Assembly: GCF_000224145.3 (NCBI RefSeq)
Contig: NC_020177.2
Span: forward strand, 4,200,965-4,264,964
From: Ciona intestinalis
Taxonomy: Eukaryota > Chordata > Ascidiacea > Phlebobranchia > Cionidae
Direction: 5' to 3'
Length of the DNA: 64,000 nucleotides
Part shown: positions 31,301 to 43,180 of the stretch, piece by piece
How the letters are laid out: the number at the start of each line of letters is the position of its first letter
Numbering within the stretch: the stretch's first letter is position 1
Notes under the pieces: model-generated
Seen by the model: the letters and a program-made list of their open reading frames with translations, nothing else
Databases searched by the model: none
What the model was told of the DNA's origin: nothing
Translations under genes and position numbers: made by a program

Positions 31301-34045
31301 TAACAACTATAGTTGCCCCTCTACGCGAGGATAAATAATGACATTAACTTTAGACTTACCAAGTAACTAATTACTGTTTCCATATCCTTCCAGGTTTGAT
31401 GGCACTGCTTGGCATTACATGGGGACTTGCATTCCTATCAATTGGTAAAGCATCATTGCCTCTTTCGTATCTATTTGTGATATTTAACAGCACGCAGGGT
31501 AAGTTGGGGCAGTTCTGGTTAATTTGGTCATATTTCTCTATGCTGCTACCATTGTGGGTGTGTGTGCCCAACACACATTTCCTGTAACTTAAGGGTTAAT
31601 TAATATTTATGGTTCCATAAAAAAGTAAGCGGGCATGAGGTTTATGAAATAGAACATCTGTGTTATAATGAATGTCGTTGCTGTGGCCTGTAAGAATAAG
31701 TAAGTGACTATTCATTCAATCTGTGTAATTACAATGCAGTTCCTAAAATGTTAAGATTATTTTTCGCTCCAACAAATCACTCACCATTAATGCAAGCCTC
31801 CATTTATGTTCCCAGGTTTCTGGGTGTTTATATTCCACTGTGTATTGAAGAAAGATATAGCCAACATCTGGCAGAAGATCCTTACATGTCAAGGTTACGA
31901 TAAATCCAATAAATCCGGATCCAAACGCTGGAGGTTTGTATAAAATATCAACAAAATATTCCATTACTTCTGATAAATTTGGGAAATACTACATTTTTTA
32001 TTCCAGATTAGTCGCTAAAAGTTTATTTGCAAACTAAACTATAAACAATTACGTTTGTTACATCCAAAACGGTTACATCGTATGCCATTGGCTTGCCTCT
32101 GGATTAGAGAATATGGGTTTAGGGCTTGGTGCTGCCACCATTGTAGGCCTATGTGTCTTGAGCACTTGTTGCTCCAGCCCAGTGGTCCTAATCAATGGGT
32201 TGTCCAATTTAAAAATTAAGGGATACATGATTAACTTAAACTAATCCAAAATTGAATTTAATATGTTTTTAGATCATCCAGTGGAGTTGCATCTGGAGCA
32301 GGAAGCAGATGTACATCAGTTGCATCCCGGACACAATCCCTTGCTTCTATTAAGTCCCCTCCATCTATTAGTAACAGTGGGTCCTCTTCTTAATTTTGTT
32401 CGAAAAAACGTGTTAATATAAGATTTCGTGTAAATAAATGCACTTGATTTTAATGAACAGTAAAATGTAGAAACAATAAACATAAAGTGTATAATCCATA
32501 CATTTTAAAGCCACAACTGTATACAATAACGTTTAGATTGGTGCTATATTTGTTTATATGTTTACTTGTGTACCCCATATTTCCTACTAAGTCCGATTCC
32601 GTAACTATACCTCTATTGTTATTTTAAATAAATCTGTTCTTTCACTAAAATTTAATTTACACTATGTTAACTTTTAGGTCGAAAAGGTTCAGAAGCCACA
32701 AGTGACAACAAGAACGACATCAGCCAATTGAGTTTATACCAGTCAGATCCGGTTGGAGATATTATTATTGATAACATGTGCTATGGTAAGATGGCTCCTA
32801 TTCAAGAGTGTATGGTTTATAAATACTTTTACTCTATGTTTTATGTGGGTTCATACCAGAGTTGCCTTTGGTATTAGTTGTCCAAATTATTAGCCATACA
32901 TAAAAAAAATCCCCAAAAAATAATCACCCACAAAGTAACATACATGGTAATTCGGAACTGGCATGAGGTGTATGGACACCTGCGTTCTAACGACTGTCGT
33001 TTTTATGCCACGCGAGTATAAAGTAAGTTACATTTATTTATTCATTAGTTATTTGGTGTATTGTAAGTTTGTTATTGTAAACCTGTTTTCACTTTTATTT
33101 CCCACCAGCTCGAAACGAACAACCAGACCAACAGTTGGGCATCCATCCAAGACTTGTGCGTCGTATACCACGTCCCTCAGTTACCATTTTATCTTGTAGT
33201 GTAGCAGTTCAAACCGACCCTGGAATATCTGGCGCTGAAAATGCCGATCTTTCTGGTGAAAAGTTTGCTTTTCCAACGGCAGACGGCGGCGCTGTGGCCG
33301 AAATGGATCAAAGTTACGACCACGAGAATTCAGAGGCAGTTTTCCGCTCAAATGAGAGCGGAGTCTACTCTGATAGTAGTTCCAGCAGCTCCTGCCATGT
33401 TGAGGCGGATGTTTATGAGAACTACGTACCAGAATCGCAGAATGCTAGAGTAGAAAGTACTAAACCAAATCGAGGGGTAGATTTAGGAAACACAACATTT
33501 GAAACGTTAAGTGAAGAGTTAAGAGCGTTGGCCAAAGAAATAGAAACCCATCTCAGTAATACTAGTTTGGCAAGGGAGAATGCACAATGTCTTGCCGACC
33601 ATCCAATATGTGATACTGAATCAAAAAGTTCGGATAGTTTACAATCTGACAGGTAACCGTTATTGTGCTACTGTTGAGTAATATTTGAAATTCTTGTTCT
33701 CATTTTTATCCATGTTATTAATGTCACTTTTATTATAACAGTGAAGATACACCGGTTACACAAGCGCAAGTTTGGAAACCTCCTTTAGTTATAAAGCGAA
33801 GCAACGACATTTGGAAGCAAGAAAATGCGAAACCGAATGCAGATACTACAAAAACATTTACTAGCACTTTCACCAAGACGGTTGGTCAAGAAGAAAAGGG
33901 AAATTCTTCAAACGAAGTTGTCAAAACGAAAATCTTCGTTCAAAAGTCGGATCAAATCTGCCTCAGAAAAATCCGATTTTCTGGCAAAGAGAAAACGCCT
34001 GGTGTAAAGTCGTTCGTAAATACAAGGTTTTCAAACTTCACATAG
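19339..34045 (+). CDS. Chimeric adhesion GPCR: Reeler-Kringle-NIDO-EGF-HormR-GAIN/GPS-7TM
   Basis: 33 exons, every phase consistent, ~1759 residues: 19339-19793, 20223-20371, 20805-20910, 21349-21482, 21857-21999, 22301-22380, 23131-23355, 23577-23712, 23967-24228, 24421-24571, 24789-24908, 25208-25290, 25634-25812, 26063-26096, 26341-26467, 26748-26851, 27124-27355, 27657-27804, 28165-28317, 28558-28633, 28963-29072, 29392-29499, 29666-29793, 29889-29993, 30239-30399, 30733-30817, 30990-31192, 31394-31498, 31816-31933, 32273-32376, 32678-32785, 33109-33652, 33742-34045. A signal peptide begins at the ATG ([20 protein letters not shown]). Residues to ~200 are Reeler ([20 protein letters not shown]). 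~202-281 are a Kringle with all six Cys ([25 protein letters not shown]). ~282-510 are NIDO ([24 protein letters not shown]). A Thr/Ser linker follows, then three to four EGF modules to ~741, HormR ~753-829 ([20 protein letters not shown]), GAIN, GPS ~1046-1105 and seven helices ~1106-1406. The tail is ~350 residues. The 7TM part ([31 protein letters not shown]) is closest to the ADGRG type. The receptor should sit at the plasma membrane with a self-cleaved ectodomain; the ligand is unknown. Confidence 0.93.
20020..20168 (-). mobile_element. MITE family A, diverged
   Basis: Recognisable by 'ttttcatttatcgtccaatttagaagtaaacaataaatatttacagaattatataaccgta'. The ends are decayed. It lies in intron 1 of the adhesion GPCR gene. 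Confidence 0.45.
20405..20541 (-). mobile_element. MITE family A, internally deleted
   Basis: Both ends are present (TAGTAGTGTGGGGCAAGATGGGACAC; GTGTCTCATATTACCCAGCAATACC). About 60 bp of interior is missing. It lies in intron 2 of the adhesion GPCR gene. Confidence 0.7.
20964..21160 (+). mobile_element. MITE family A, full length
   Basis: Ends TAGTACTGTGGGGGAAGATGGGGCACA and GGTGACCCATCTTCTCCCACCCTA, next to a short TA run. It lies between the two exons that together encode the Kringle. Confidence 0.83.
22090..22295 (+). repeat. SINE-like family B copy before exon 22301
   Basis: Contains 'catacgtgggaactcgtaagcggatacgag', 'cccatgttata' and 'aggcaaggataaataagtt'. It ends within 15-20 bp of the 3' splice site of the NIDO exon at 22301. 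Confidence 0.6.
25100..25140 (+). repeat. Decayed duplicate of the start of EGF exon 25208-25290
   Basis: An acceptor followed by 'ttgtgtttgtcctc.tga.tatt' from 25112 repeats the acceptor and first ~26 bases of the genuine exon at 25208 with only a few differences, 96 bp upstream. It would begin [10 protein letters not shown] but has no donor, so it is read as a relic and not as an exon. Confidence 0.5.
26270..26340 (+). repeat. SINE-like family B 3' end supplying a splice acceptor
   Basis: The family-B tail 'gggcaaagataaatagggttacacttacattcatcctttgcag' runs directly into the HormR exon at 26341. The element appears to contribute the polypyrimidine tract or to abut it. Confidence 0.5.
28683..28935 (+). 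repeat. SINE-like family B, with tRNA-like head
   Basis: The head 'ttggcttggtgtagcggcatagtaattagtatgactgcctctggaccagaggttta' resembles a tRNA-derived region with a degenerate B box. The body reads 'ttacataagtggtaattcgtaagagagtacgaggtgtgtaaaacaaaccatctgtgttataaggactgttgttaccc'. The tail is 'aagattataacttacattcaaaaatacattc'. It lies in intron 20, ahead of exon 28963. This is the most complete copy of the family. Confidence 0.6.
29392..29499 (+). other. GPS autoproteolysis exon and tethered-agonist start
   Basis: Encodes the second half of the GPS motif: Trp, Cys, then [13 protein letters not shown]. The canonical cleavage point is between Leu and Thr of HLT; the Thr codon begins at 29479. The peptide after the cut, TNFAVLL, matches the tethered-agonist consensus of adhesion GPCRs. 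All catalytic-motif residues are intact, so self-cleavage is expected. Confidence 0.9.
30040..30130 (-). repeat. SINE-like family B, reversed
   Basis: Reverse complement of the family body ('cacctcgtgtccgcttacaagttaccacata'). It lies in intron 24 of the adhesion GPCR gene and is the only clearly reversed copy there. Confidence 0.55.
31250..31365 (+). repeat. SINE-like family B copy before exon 31394
   Basis: Body 'cacgaggtgtataaataaaatcaccagtgttataacaactatagttgcccctctacgcgaggataaataatgacatt'. It ends about 40 bp before the 3' splice site. Confidence 0.6.
31615..31725 (+). repeat. SINE-like family B copy before exon 31816
   Basis: Body 'taagcgggcatgaggtttatgaaatagaacatctgtgttataatgaatgtcgttgctgtgg' with tail 'aataagtaagtgactattcattcaatc'. 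It lies in the 3' part of intron 28. Confidence 0.6.
32900..33050 (+). repeat. SINE-like family B copy before exon 33109
   Basis: Body 'catggtaattcggaactggcatgaggtgtatggacacctgcgttctaacgactgtcg' with tail 'cacgcgagtataaagtaagttacatttattcattc'. It lies in the 3' part of intron 31. Confidence 0.6.
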
Positions 34046-34984
34046 TGCATCAAATTTCTATTTTCCACAACATTCCATAGATCGTGTCATAGAATCGTTC
34101 GCGAACATTCCACGGGAATACAACTTTGTTTTTGGTAACCACTGTATACAAGAAGATAAAATGAACTTACATAGAAGACCAAAGCTAATATTAGGCCTTT
34201 GTAGGCCACATTAAAACTTTTTAACAATTTTATAAATGTGCAACATAAAGCCTATATTGAACACGTTCATCTTAAAGTTCATTCGGTTGCAAATATATCA
34301 TACATTCTATTGTATAAACGTTCATTGCATTTGTGGTACGACTTTTTGTTACCGGTAAGCTATGTCAGAATTTAACATCAAATTTCTTTCAATGTATTTT
34401 ATCAACTCTTGCCTCCTACGTCATCGTTACGTCACACTCTTATTACGTCATCGAATACACCTCACCTATTCGTTAATTAACAGCAGGGAAATTTTGTTTG
34501 AGGAAAATTATGAAAATGTATCCTAGTTAAGTTATACGCAATAGGTATAGTGACGACATATAGTAAGGTAAGACGTTTTCATTCTCCTTTCTTTACCCAG
34601 GATTTTTGGGAAAACAAAGAATATTTAAGGACTTATAAAACCGCAAACCGCGTTTCTAAAATATATTTGTTAATTGTTAGCAAATATGTGTTTTATTCCA
34701 TCCACAGCAGTACTATATCCCAGTTTATTACACGCAAGTGCAACATATGCCCATTCCTCGTACAAACTGCCGTACCTACAATCCTATCGGATTACGTACG
34801 GTGGGAAATATGTGAGTTAAACACCATTATTGCCATTACAAAAAATCCAACATTCTATATTGACGTCATATTAGCAACGCCACGCATACCACAGAAACTG
34901 CTGTTGTGTGCTTGCGATAGAAGCAGAACTTCGGAAGTCAGTTTAATTCTAACATAACGTATACTATAGGTATTTGTAGCTCTG

Positions 34985-35115
34985 ATTGTATCTTGTTTTA
35001 TACTCGCTTGGAGGGTGGACGACAGTTGTTATGAACACGGGGTTTCTGTTTTATACACCTTGAACCCGCTTACGAGTTAAATGAGTTACCACGTACTAAA
35101 AAGATCACGCATTTA
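34985..35115 (-). repeat. SINE-like family B, reversed
   Basis: Reverse-orientation body 'cacggggtttctgttttatacaccttgaacccgcttacgagtt...ttaccacgta', then 'cgcatttattcaac'. Confidence 0.55.
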
Positions 35116-35355
35116 TTCAACATTACAACTGTACAGAATGCGTTTCGTAAATTCTGACGTGTCCAAATCCGTCCTTTGTAACTACATATGACTTCTTGGA
35201 AATAAGAACGCACACGAAGCTCACTTCAATGAGCGACGGTCGATCACCAGCCAAGAGCCAAAAGCGAGTTTTAATCCGAGCTAAATTGCGCCGCATTAAT
35301 GCACGCATACACATGGTGATTTGTGATAAAAACTAATTTTAATTCGCGGTTTGAA

Positions 35356-35548
35356 TATAGTAGATGGGGAAGAAGGGACACCTTTTTATTCTATTTTCTT
35401 GTCCCATCCGGTAGTAAACGAAAAACATTTAAAGAATTTTAAAATCCTCCCGACTCCCATGGACCGTTGTTAATTGTTTAAAACACGATCAGGATATGTC
35501 GATATTATATGCTAAAGGTCTCCCGTCTTCTCCCACCCTACTATATTA
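35356..35548 (-). mobile_element. MITE family A, full length
   Basis: Ends TAGTAGATGGGGAAGAAGGGACACC and AGGTCTCCCGTCTTCTCCCACCCTACTATA. Intergenic. Confidence 0.83.
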
Positions 35549-38500
35549 ATAAGATAGGGTAAACGGCTCAACTACTGCAACTGCAAAAAGAGTAATAGCA
35601 GTTAAATTAGCAATGTGCCTTTGAAACCAGGTGTTTCTGTGTCGTTCGTTAGGAGAAAATGTAAATCGAAAGCAACCCAAAAGAAAACCGCCGCTTTCCA
35701 GATTAGGGTTGCGGTTTAGGCTACCGGCCATGCCTCGTTTGATGTCCATTCCCTGCGGTAAGGCTGGCGGTTTAATGTAATTCAATCGAGTTTCGATTAT
35801 TGCATGATCACTAGTCCTTTGCTAAACTCAGGTTTCTAAATCTAAAAAGGCTCAGGCGACAGCCTCTTACAATGGATGCGCGGAAGGTTTAATTTAAGCG
35901 AAATTAAACCAGGAAGTAACAGTACACTTGGCGCCGCCCGAACTGCACTCATATACTGGCTTTGTTGTAATCTATTGGCTTCGTTTCCGAGTTTAGTATC
36001 TGACCTGTAACCCAATCCGCTATTGTTTTGCGACACCTACGTTAAGCGCATGTAAGATTTCCTCATGTTTTAGACCTGGTTACGTTGTAGCAGAAAATAC
36101 TATGTAAATACATACGCAACGTCATAATTATTTAATACATATCTTCTCTTTCATTTGTGAGATGATTCAATGTGTAATGAAGTGGGAGTTAATGCCGCTT
36201 CAGGTGTATTTATGTCATGTGAAAGTTTAGTTCTGAATACTACATTCTTTCATTCAAATACCATTCACAAATTATTCCGCAACTCAAGTCTTATATTGGC
36301 GCTCGTCAAAATTCTGATAACTGAGAAATAATGTCAAACACCCTAAAAAAATGCGTGCAAAAATGATTTATACCTAAAAAGCGTAAAACATCGAACATTT
36401 TGGCGAACATTGGATGGTTTTAGCTCTGTTCAATATATATTTAGATCATCTTTTCTCCTTATTATCCGGAGACAGATTCCCAATGGTGTTTAGCTTTACA
36501 GTTGTCGGGGGGTTCGGGTTTGGGCTCCATAGAAGCTTTTATACCGGTTGTAAGCAACAATCAGACGCCCGCAATAGTAAGCTTTGGCGGCTGGTGGTAA
36601 ACGGGTTCGAAGGTTTGGTTTAATTACTACGGCTAGCCCGTCATTGCTGGACTGCTGCTTTGCGCTTGAGTCGATTCTTAATGATGAGTTGCTCTTTCAA
36701 ATGAGCGGCTCTCAAGTGCCGCGTCTTTCCTCGCTACCTATTATTTGTACGAAGGAAAAGGAGGTACATTTTAAATGCACGGTGCGAACCTTAAGTGTGT
36801 AATACGTAGCCTTGGCCGGTGTGATTCGACCTTGCCTTGGTGTAAAATTACCACCCGGGCTACGTGCTATTATCTTCATGTATACGACGATTAAATGCGA
36901 CATGCAACACACCGTACAAATCTGCCTACATTTTTCCGCGACACTGTAAATCTTCAATTGAAATACTCTGCTGGGAACCGATTCGAAATCAAACTGATCA
37001 CGTCGGTAAAATGGAATAAATTTTACCCGAGCTGACGTGATTTCGACATTCGATTGGCCAATTGATGAGGTCGTTATGAGTTCATCGGTTATTTCCGACT
37101 ACTGCCCGATCGTGGTAGGCAAGATATCCTTAGTACATGTTACGCCTGTGCATGTAATTGATCCGCTATCACAGAACGTGCCAAGTCGGCCTTGTTATCA
37201 GTCATTTCTGCAACACCATTGGATCCAGAAACGCTGTTTCCTTCCGCTCAGTAATTTGGGAAAAGCAAATGAGACGGGACGTCTGAACTTTGCATACGCA
37301 GGTCGTCCCGGGGGTCAAAGACTTAAATCGCTAAAGGTGAACTTTCCAATATTTCTGCAGTCTTGATGTTACTTTGGATTCTTATACATGCTTGTAAGCC
37401 ATTATCTACCCTGCCGAATTTGGGCATTGGCATATAATGCATGGCGCAGCGCTGTATCTACATACTCGCGTAAAACATATTCTTATGCGTAGAATGATAA
37501 TTAGGACATAACGCATTGTACCTGGATAGAAAGTTTCGATGTATACCAAACTATATGCGAATTACTCTCTAAATACTTCATAGGTTTGTGAAAAACTGTT
37601 AATATGCTGATACAACATTGTTCAGAAACTTATACTATATAATGTCCAGTATGATTTATAACAACAGTGTATTCCACGAACAAAACTGCCATATAGCACA
37701 GTTTAACAATATTGCCCGTTTGCCCATAAAACATTCAATGCAAACAGATTAATTTTCACTCGTAAGGTTGCTTCTCATGTTACCAGTCATCTAAAGCTAA
37801 ACTGCCGGATTTCGTAGCCGCAATTTAGTTTCGAAAATTTGTCCCCGCGTTCTGTGTGTCAGTGGTTTTTCGTTGCGGTCGCTATTACATTTAGGAACCG
37901 CTCCTTTCTGTTTATTAATATAAAACGCGATTCTCTTGATCCAAAACAATAGTCTTGCCCTAGCCATTTAAGTGTGAGGGTGTCGTGTGGTTAACCACAG
38001 CCGTCGAATGGAACCGAGCCATTATTTGCACTGCTTGCGATAGAAATTGATCGACACGTAAATTAAGAACACTGTTAGACCAATTTTAATGGGCTGCGAG
38101 CCACTGCAAGCATACGCTGCATTTCGAAACGCATTACACAAGCTTTCAAAGAACCTTAAACCAGCATATGTCACCCACGACATGCAAACACAACTGCAAA
38201 GGAAAATAGAGACGTGTAGTACGGACAAGCTTTTGGACGCGGGCGTAGATTTTGAAAGGGGAAAGCCGGGAAATGCAATCCTTATACACCGCGCTCACTT
38301 ACAAAAGCCCAAGTCTGAATCGCGAGCAATTGAACAGAAATGGCCTATGTTCGCTGTCGGTAGAATTCCGGTTCTCCATTGGAACGACGCTCGGATCGTC
38401 AGCAAAACAATCCATTGTTTTATGCTGCTTGTGATTGCAAACAATAAATTTATTTGCTAACGAACGCAGAAGTTCGAAAAGCGAGAGCTTTTTTTAAGAC

Positions 38501-39613
38501 ATTTGCTTTTTTCCAAACTGTTTGTGAAGGCCCTTTCAGCAACGTTTGTGGGCATCTGGTCAATTTTATCTAAAATTCTCACTTTGGCGTTCACAAAATG
38601 CTAAATTCTAATCAAATATGATAGAAGACTTTAGTTAAAGTCCCCTAAAAATATTAGTTTCTTATTTTTTACTTTTGCGCGGGCAGTCAGATTTTAAATG
38701 TCGCCAGTATATGACGTCATAATAAACACTTTTGTCTCTAGTAGTCGCAAATACCAAGGTTACAACTACTAATCGAATAGCTGGAAATGTGACTCACGGT
38801 TTTGCCAGCCAAGCAAAACATTTCTTACTCACGACTGTTCACTTTAATGGGTCATATGCCAAAAACTCGTGTTCTAATACCATGGTCCACTTGTCGAAAT
38901 TCCCGCCTAGTTTTCCTGTTTTTGTTCTGCATTATAAGGTCACAAAATTCCGTATTTAAATGGGTGCTTTTTAATATTAGGCACGTATAAGTGGGTTTAG
39001 ATGCAGGTCTTCCCGACCACGTGTACATAGTAGGGGAATGAAATCAATTGTTCTTGCGGCGGTGCGGGCGAAGAGAGGCAAAGAAAGAAGTCCCAACCCA
39101 CCGCCATATTATTCCTATGCTCGAAAATCTACTCGCCGCAAAAAGCTAGGCCCGATTTTCTTGTCCGAAGTCTTCAAGAATTACTAAGCGTAGATTAAAT
39201 ACATAGTAGCGAAACTTAACATTTTAAAGGTCTAGACTATTGAGAAGTGTCGCTAGGTCATAAGTTATAGACATTGAAATTATTACCAGACTAAATGATT
39301 AAGCAAACAGCACTTTTACTAAAAATCAGTTGTTTTATGCAAGCGAGAACAGGTATATACTATACTTCAAAACACAGGCAGTTGTGTATGTTATATACAT
39401 ATAAGAGTGAGACGTTAGGATAAATAGACGTCAACAGCCCCAGCATAAGGGAACCCGCACTTTCACCCGTAACTGTAATTTAATATGTTTTTCGCAACGC
39501 CACGCGCGTAAATATTACGATGAATACGTTTTGCTTATAGTCTTATACTTACATATTATATTATTATGTCCATACTTAAATATATATATCTGATTTATCT
39601 GTAATGTAATCTA

Positions 39614-39785
39614 TATATAGTACTGTGGGGTAAGATGGGATACCATTAGCAACTAAATCCCATGTTTTAAACAATAAGTTTTGAGGGTACTGTTATATAT
39701 TTCTGTAAATATTCTTTGAATACTATACCAAATAGGACGATAAAGGACAATAAAAACATGTCCCATCTCACCCGATCATACTTTA
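39614..39785 (+). mobile_element. MITE family A, slightly shortened
   Basis: Left end TAGTACTGTGGGGTAAGATGGGATACC. The right end ('catgtcccatctcacccgatcata') is diverged and part of the interior is lost. Confidence 0.7.
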
Positions 39786-41103
39786 ACACATACAACAAAA
39801 TATATTAAAATTTCCTAAATGGAAATTTGCCGTCAATATAGCTACAGACCAAAAAAATTCCAGCCAAAAGTAGTCACAGTTTTCCCACATTTATGGGGCA
39901 TTTTACGCTTGTAGCGTAAGAAAAACTTTAAAACTTTTACCGAAGTGATTGATTTTCAGAATTTGCTGACCGAACGTCTTATTAGTCGCAGCAAATAATT
40001 ATCAGAGTCGTTGAAATTGTCGAGATATGATAATGAACCTCAGAGCACAGGCCGCTGTCGCGTCAGCAACTAGCCAGCGAAAACATTTGGGATTTTCAAG
40101 TTTTCCTCATCAATTATCAGCAGGTGAGACACTTTTTCTTTTCCGTATTTTGAAAGCGACAGTTTCTGTTAATTTTTGGAAACGTCGTTGTAGCAAAATT
40201 GTGGGCATTCTGGCATTTTTAAACAGTAAATATTTTAGACAATTTGCGTAATTTTGAACCTTTTAAACATGCAAAATTTAAGTATATATTGAAATCTTAT
40301 TGTAAGGTGTATTGAACTAGGTTTGTGGTAATTTAAAACCCACAAAACCGTGAGACGATTTCATTCATTGTCGTGACCCATATTTAATTTCAGTCCGAAA
40401 TTGATGCAGGCTGTGGTGTATTTGTCAACTATAGACAGTGAGCATATAAGATTTATTACTTTTGTACATAATATGACAGAAATGTTAAAACTATATAGTG
40501 ACCTACATGAGCTGTATATGAGTATTCGCTGTGTATCAAACAAGACAGGAGTGGTATTAATTATTTTATTTTTACTTGCACATCCAAGCAGTTGGACTTC
40601 GCCATCATAAAACTCAATCACAACAGCATTAAGAAAGCACATTAAAAAAGAAATCACCACGTTTCACCACGTTTTTCTAATTATCTTATTATTCGCTACA
40701 GTATAAAACGAAACGCCACTAAATTTTAAATCTTACATGAAAACTTTTTTGATTAGTTGGTATTTCGTACGAGAGTGATAACAGATAGTATAATACTGAG
40801 ATACTATGTATTCAATATGACAGTGTATTTGCGGTAACACGAAAGTGCAAAATTTATCGACGGCGTATGATCATAACGTCAGGACATTGAAACGCCAAAA
40901 CGGCGCGTCAGTCACCATTTTGGAAATTTTCCTATCACCGCATTCGAAAATTAAAAACGACACACTGCACTAATGCCTTTAGACTTTGGGAGTCTAAGTA
41001 ATTGGTTTAAAAAGCGAAATCTTCAGAGTCGGAATTCAAAGTGATAAAGTTTTTTGAACTTTAGTACGTCAGATAAAACAATTTATTATCGATATATTAG
41101 ACA

Positions 41104-41300
41104 TATAGTAGGGTGGGGGGAAATGGGACACCTTTGGAACATAATATTCAAATATTCTGATTGTGCTTTGGACAATAAACAACGGTCTGTGGAAGTCGTG
41201 AAGATACGGTGTTATAATATTTTGAATGTTCTTTGTTTACTACCAAATAGGATGAGAAAAAAGAATAAAAAGATGTCCCATCTCCCCCCACCCTGCTATG
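41104..41300 (+). mobile_element. MITE family A, full length
   Basis: Ends TAGTAGGGTGGGGGGAAATGGGACACC and GATGTCCCATCTCCCCCCACCCTGCTAT. Well preserved and intergenic. Confidence 0.87.
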
Positions 41301-41869
41301 TTTCATATTTACATATTCTCAACTAAAAAACTCACACTATACTGCATGGTTAAAAAACATATCTAAATCATATTACTGTAATATATATGCTTTGCTACAT
41401 TAACTCAGATAAATATACGGAACACTAACAAAATTAGAGTAAAAGTAAAACAAAACAGCTTCCTCTTTAAAAATACTTTTAGAATTTGAATGCAATAAAT
41501 TTGTTACAATAATAGGAAGGCCCAAGGTTCGAATCCATGCTAGTATAATATGCGAATATATTTTCCATTCAACATGTCACTAATAGCGTCTTCTTATTGG
41601 TTAATTAATCTTTAAATACAGGAAAGAATAATTACATCGTTAGCTATTGTAACTCAATCACGATACGAACCAAAATAACTTTAATATGACTGTGTAGCAG
41701 CACAATATTGTGGCCACAGGAATGATTCGGTTTTAATGTTGAATTCCAGCCGATTTGGTTCCATAATATTCATATCTCCCTATTTTACCGAATGTTCTTT
41801 TATGGATTATCTAAACTCGAAATTGTTATTCGTACAGAAAAATTGTCATCCATTTCAAAAAATTCACCC

Positions 41870-41985
41870 AAAAAGATATGTGATAATTTGTAAGCGGGTA
41901 CGAGGTGTATGAAACAGAATACATGTGTGTTGCAACTGTGGCTGCCTCTCCATGCGAAGATAAATAGAATTACATTCATCCATTG
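41870..41985 (+). repeat. SINE-like family B
   Basis: Body 'gtgataatttgtaagcgggtacgaggtgtatgaaacagaatacatgtgtgttgcaactgtggctgcctctccatgcgaagataaatagaattacattcatcc'. Intergenic. Confidence 0.6.
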
Positions 41986-43172
41986 ATCTGAACTGCTGTA
42001 AATTAAAAAATATATAAAATGGCCGAAAGTTGTGAAAATAGGTCGTTATTATAAATGCACCGAAATTGATAAGAGATTTAAAAGTGTTAGCTAGTTTAAT
42101 AATCTAAAGTAATTTTTCATTGACTTGCGTTTTAAAGGTTAACTTAAATTACAACTTTTGACTTTTAATATTCTTCTATATTATTTTATGCGGTCGCGAG
42201 GTGGCAGTAAAGGAGCGGTTTATTATGGCTGCTACGAGCCCGCCGTCGGTCTCCGTGTGTGTGCTAACATGAGCGCATGTGTGTGCATGCGCAATAAGGC
42301 CTGCTTCTCTCCTGGGTGTGCCGACTACAGAACCTTGAACTTGTGAGAGAAAAAACAAGCGATTATGAAGAGTAGAAACGTCCCAATGCGTTGCTGTGTT
42401 TTTTGCCGAGTACTCGAAAGATCAGTTTCATTTTCGGCAGTTTCAATTCGCCGCCGACCGCAGCCATAGCAGGGCGATCGCAAAACGTTAATTTAATTAC
42501 GGAGGACGGTTAAAACTCCCGAGTTTCCGTTTAACCTCTGACGGAGAGGGCGGTACGTGGCAAAATCAACGATTGGAATCAGGCTTTATCAGCAGGGAAT
42601 CGATAAGAATGCTTTAGCTGTGTCGCCATTTGCCGTCGAGTGTCCACAGCGGTTAAAGAATTGAAAACTGGCATTTTCCCAGTTTTAACTGGAGGGTTAT
42701 CGCCGAGGTAAACGCAGATTCAAAAACCTGTTAGTAAATTGCAGTGAGACCCCATATTAGAAAGGGGGGGGTCGGTTTATTCGTATAGGAAATTGTCTCC
42801 TGGCAGAAGCAAGGTTGTTATATTTGGCCACCATAGTAGAAATTGTGGTTTTCCACCTTTACCAACAGTCTGAAGCCTTTTATTGTCTATTCCTTTCTTT
42901 ATTTGAGCCAAACAGTTCATGTGAAACATACCTCGATTTTTATAGTACGTTAGAACTGCTAAGGAATTGTTATGGTCAGTAGTTCTTGCCCACTGACCAG
43001 CCAAGTATTAAATCGGCGAAACAAAATGGCGGGAATTAAATTCTAAAATGACCACTGGGTTTGACACGGTCAGAAAGTTCACAAAATGCCGGCACATTGG
43101 GGGACTAGAAATTTCAAAAACAGTCACAGTATTCATACTGGTTATTCAATGTGTGCCTAGACGACATGTGTT

Positions 43173-43180
43173 TGTGGTTT
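43173..43180 (+). promoter_or_regulatory. Runx-type site TGTGGTTT upstream of Runx
   Basis: Perfect match to the core Runx recognition sequence, 1.4 kb upstream of the Runx coding start. One 8-mer can occur by chance; function is inferred. Confidence 0.25.

Noticed and set aside
38089-38460. 123-residue open frame upstream of Runx
   Set aside because: No homology or domain pattern, no splice or promoter context, and a low-complexity end. Length is compatible with chance in 10 kb of non-coding DNA.
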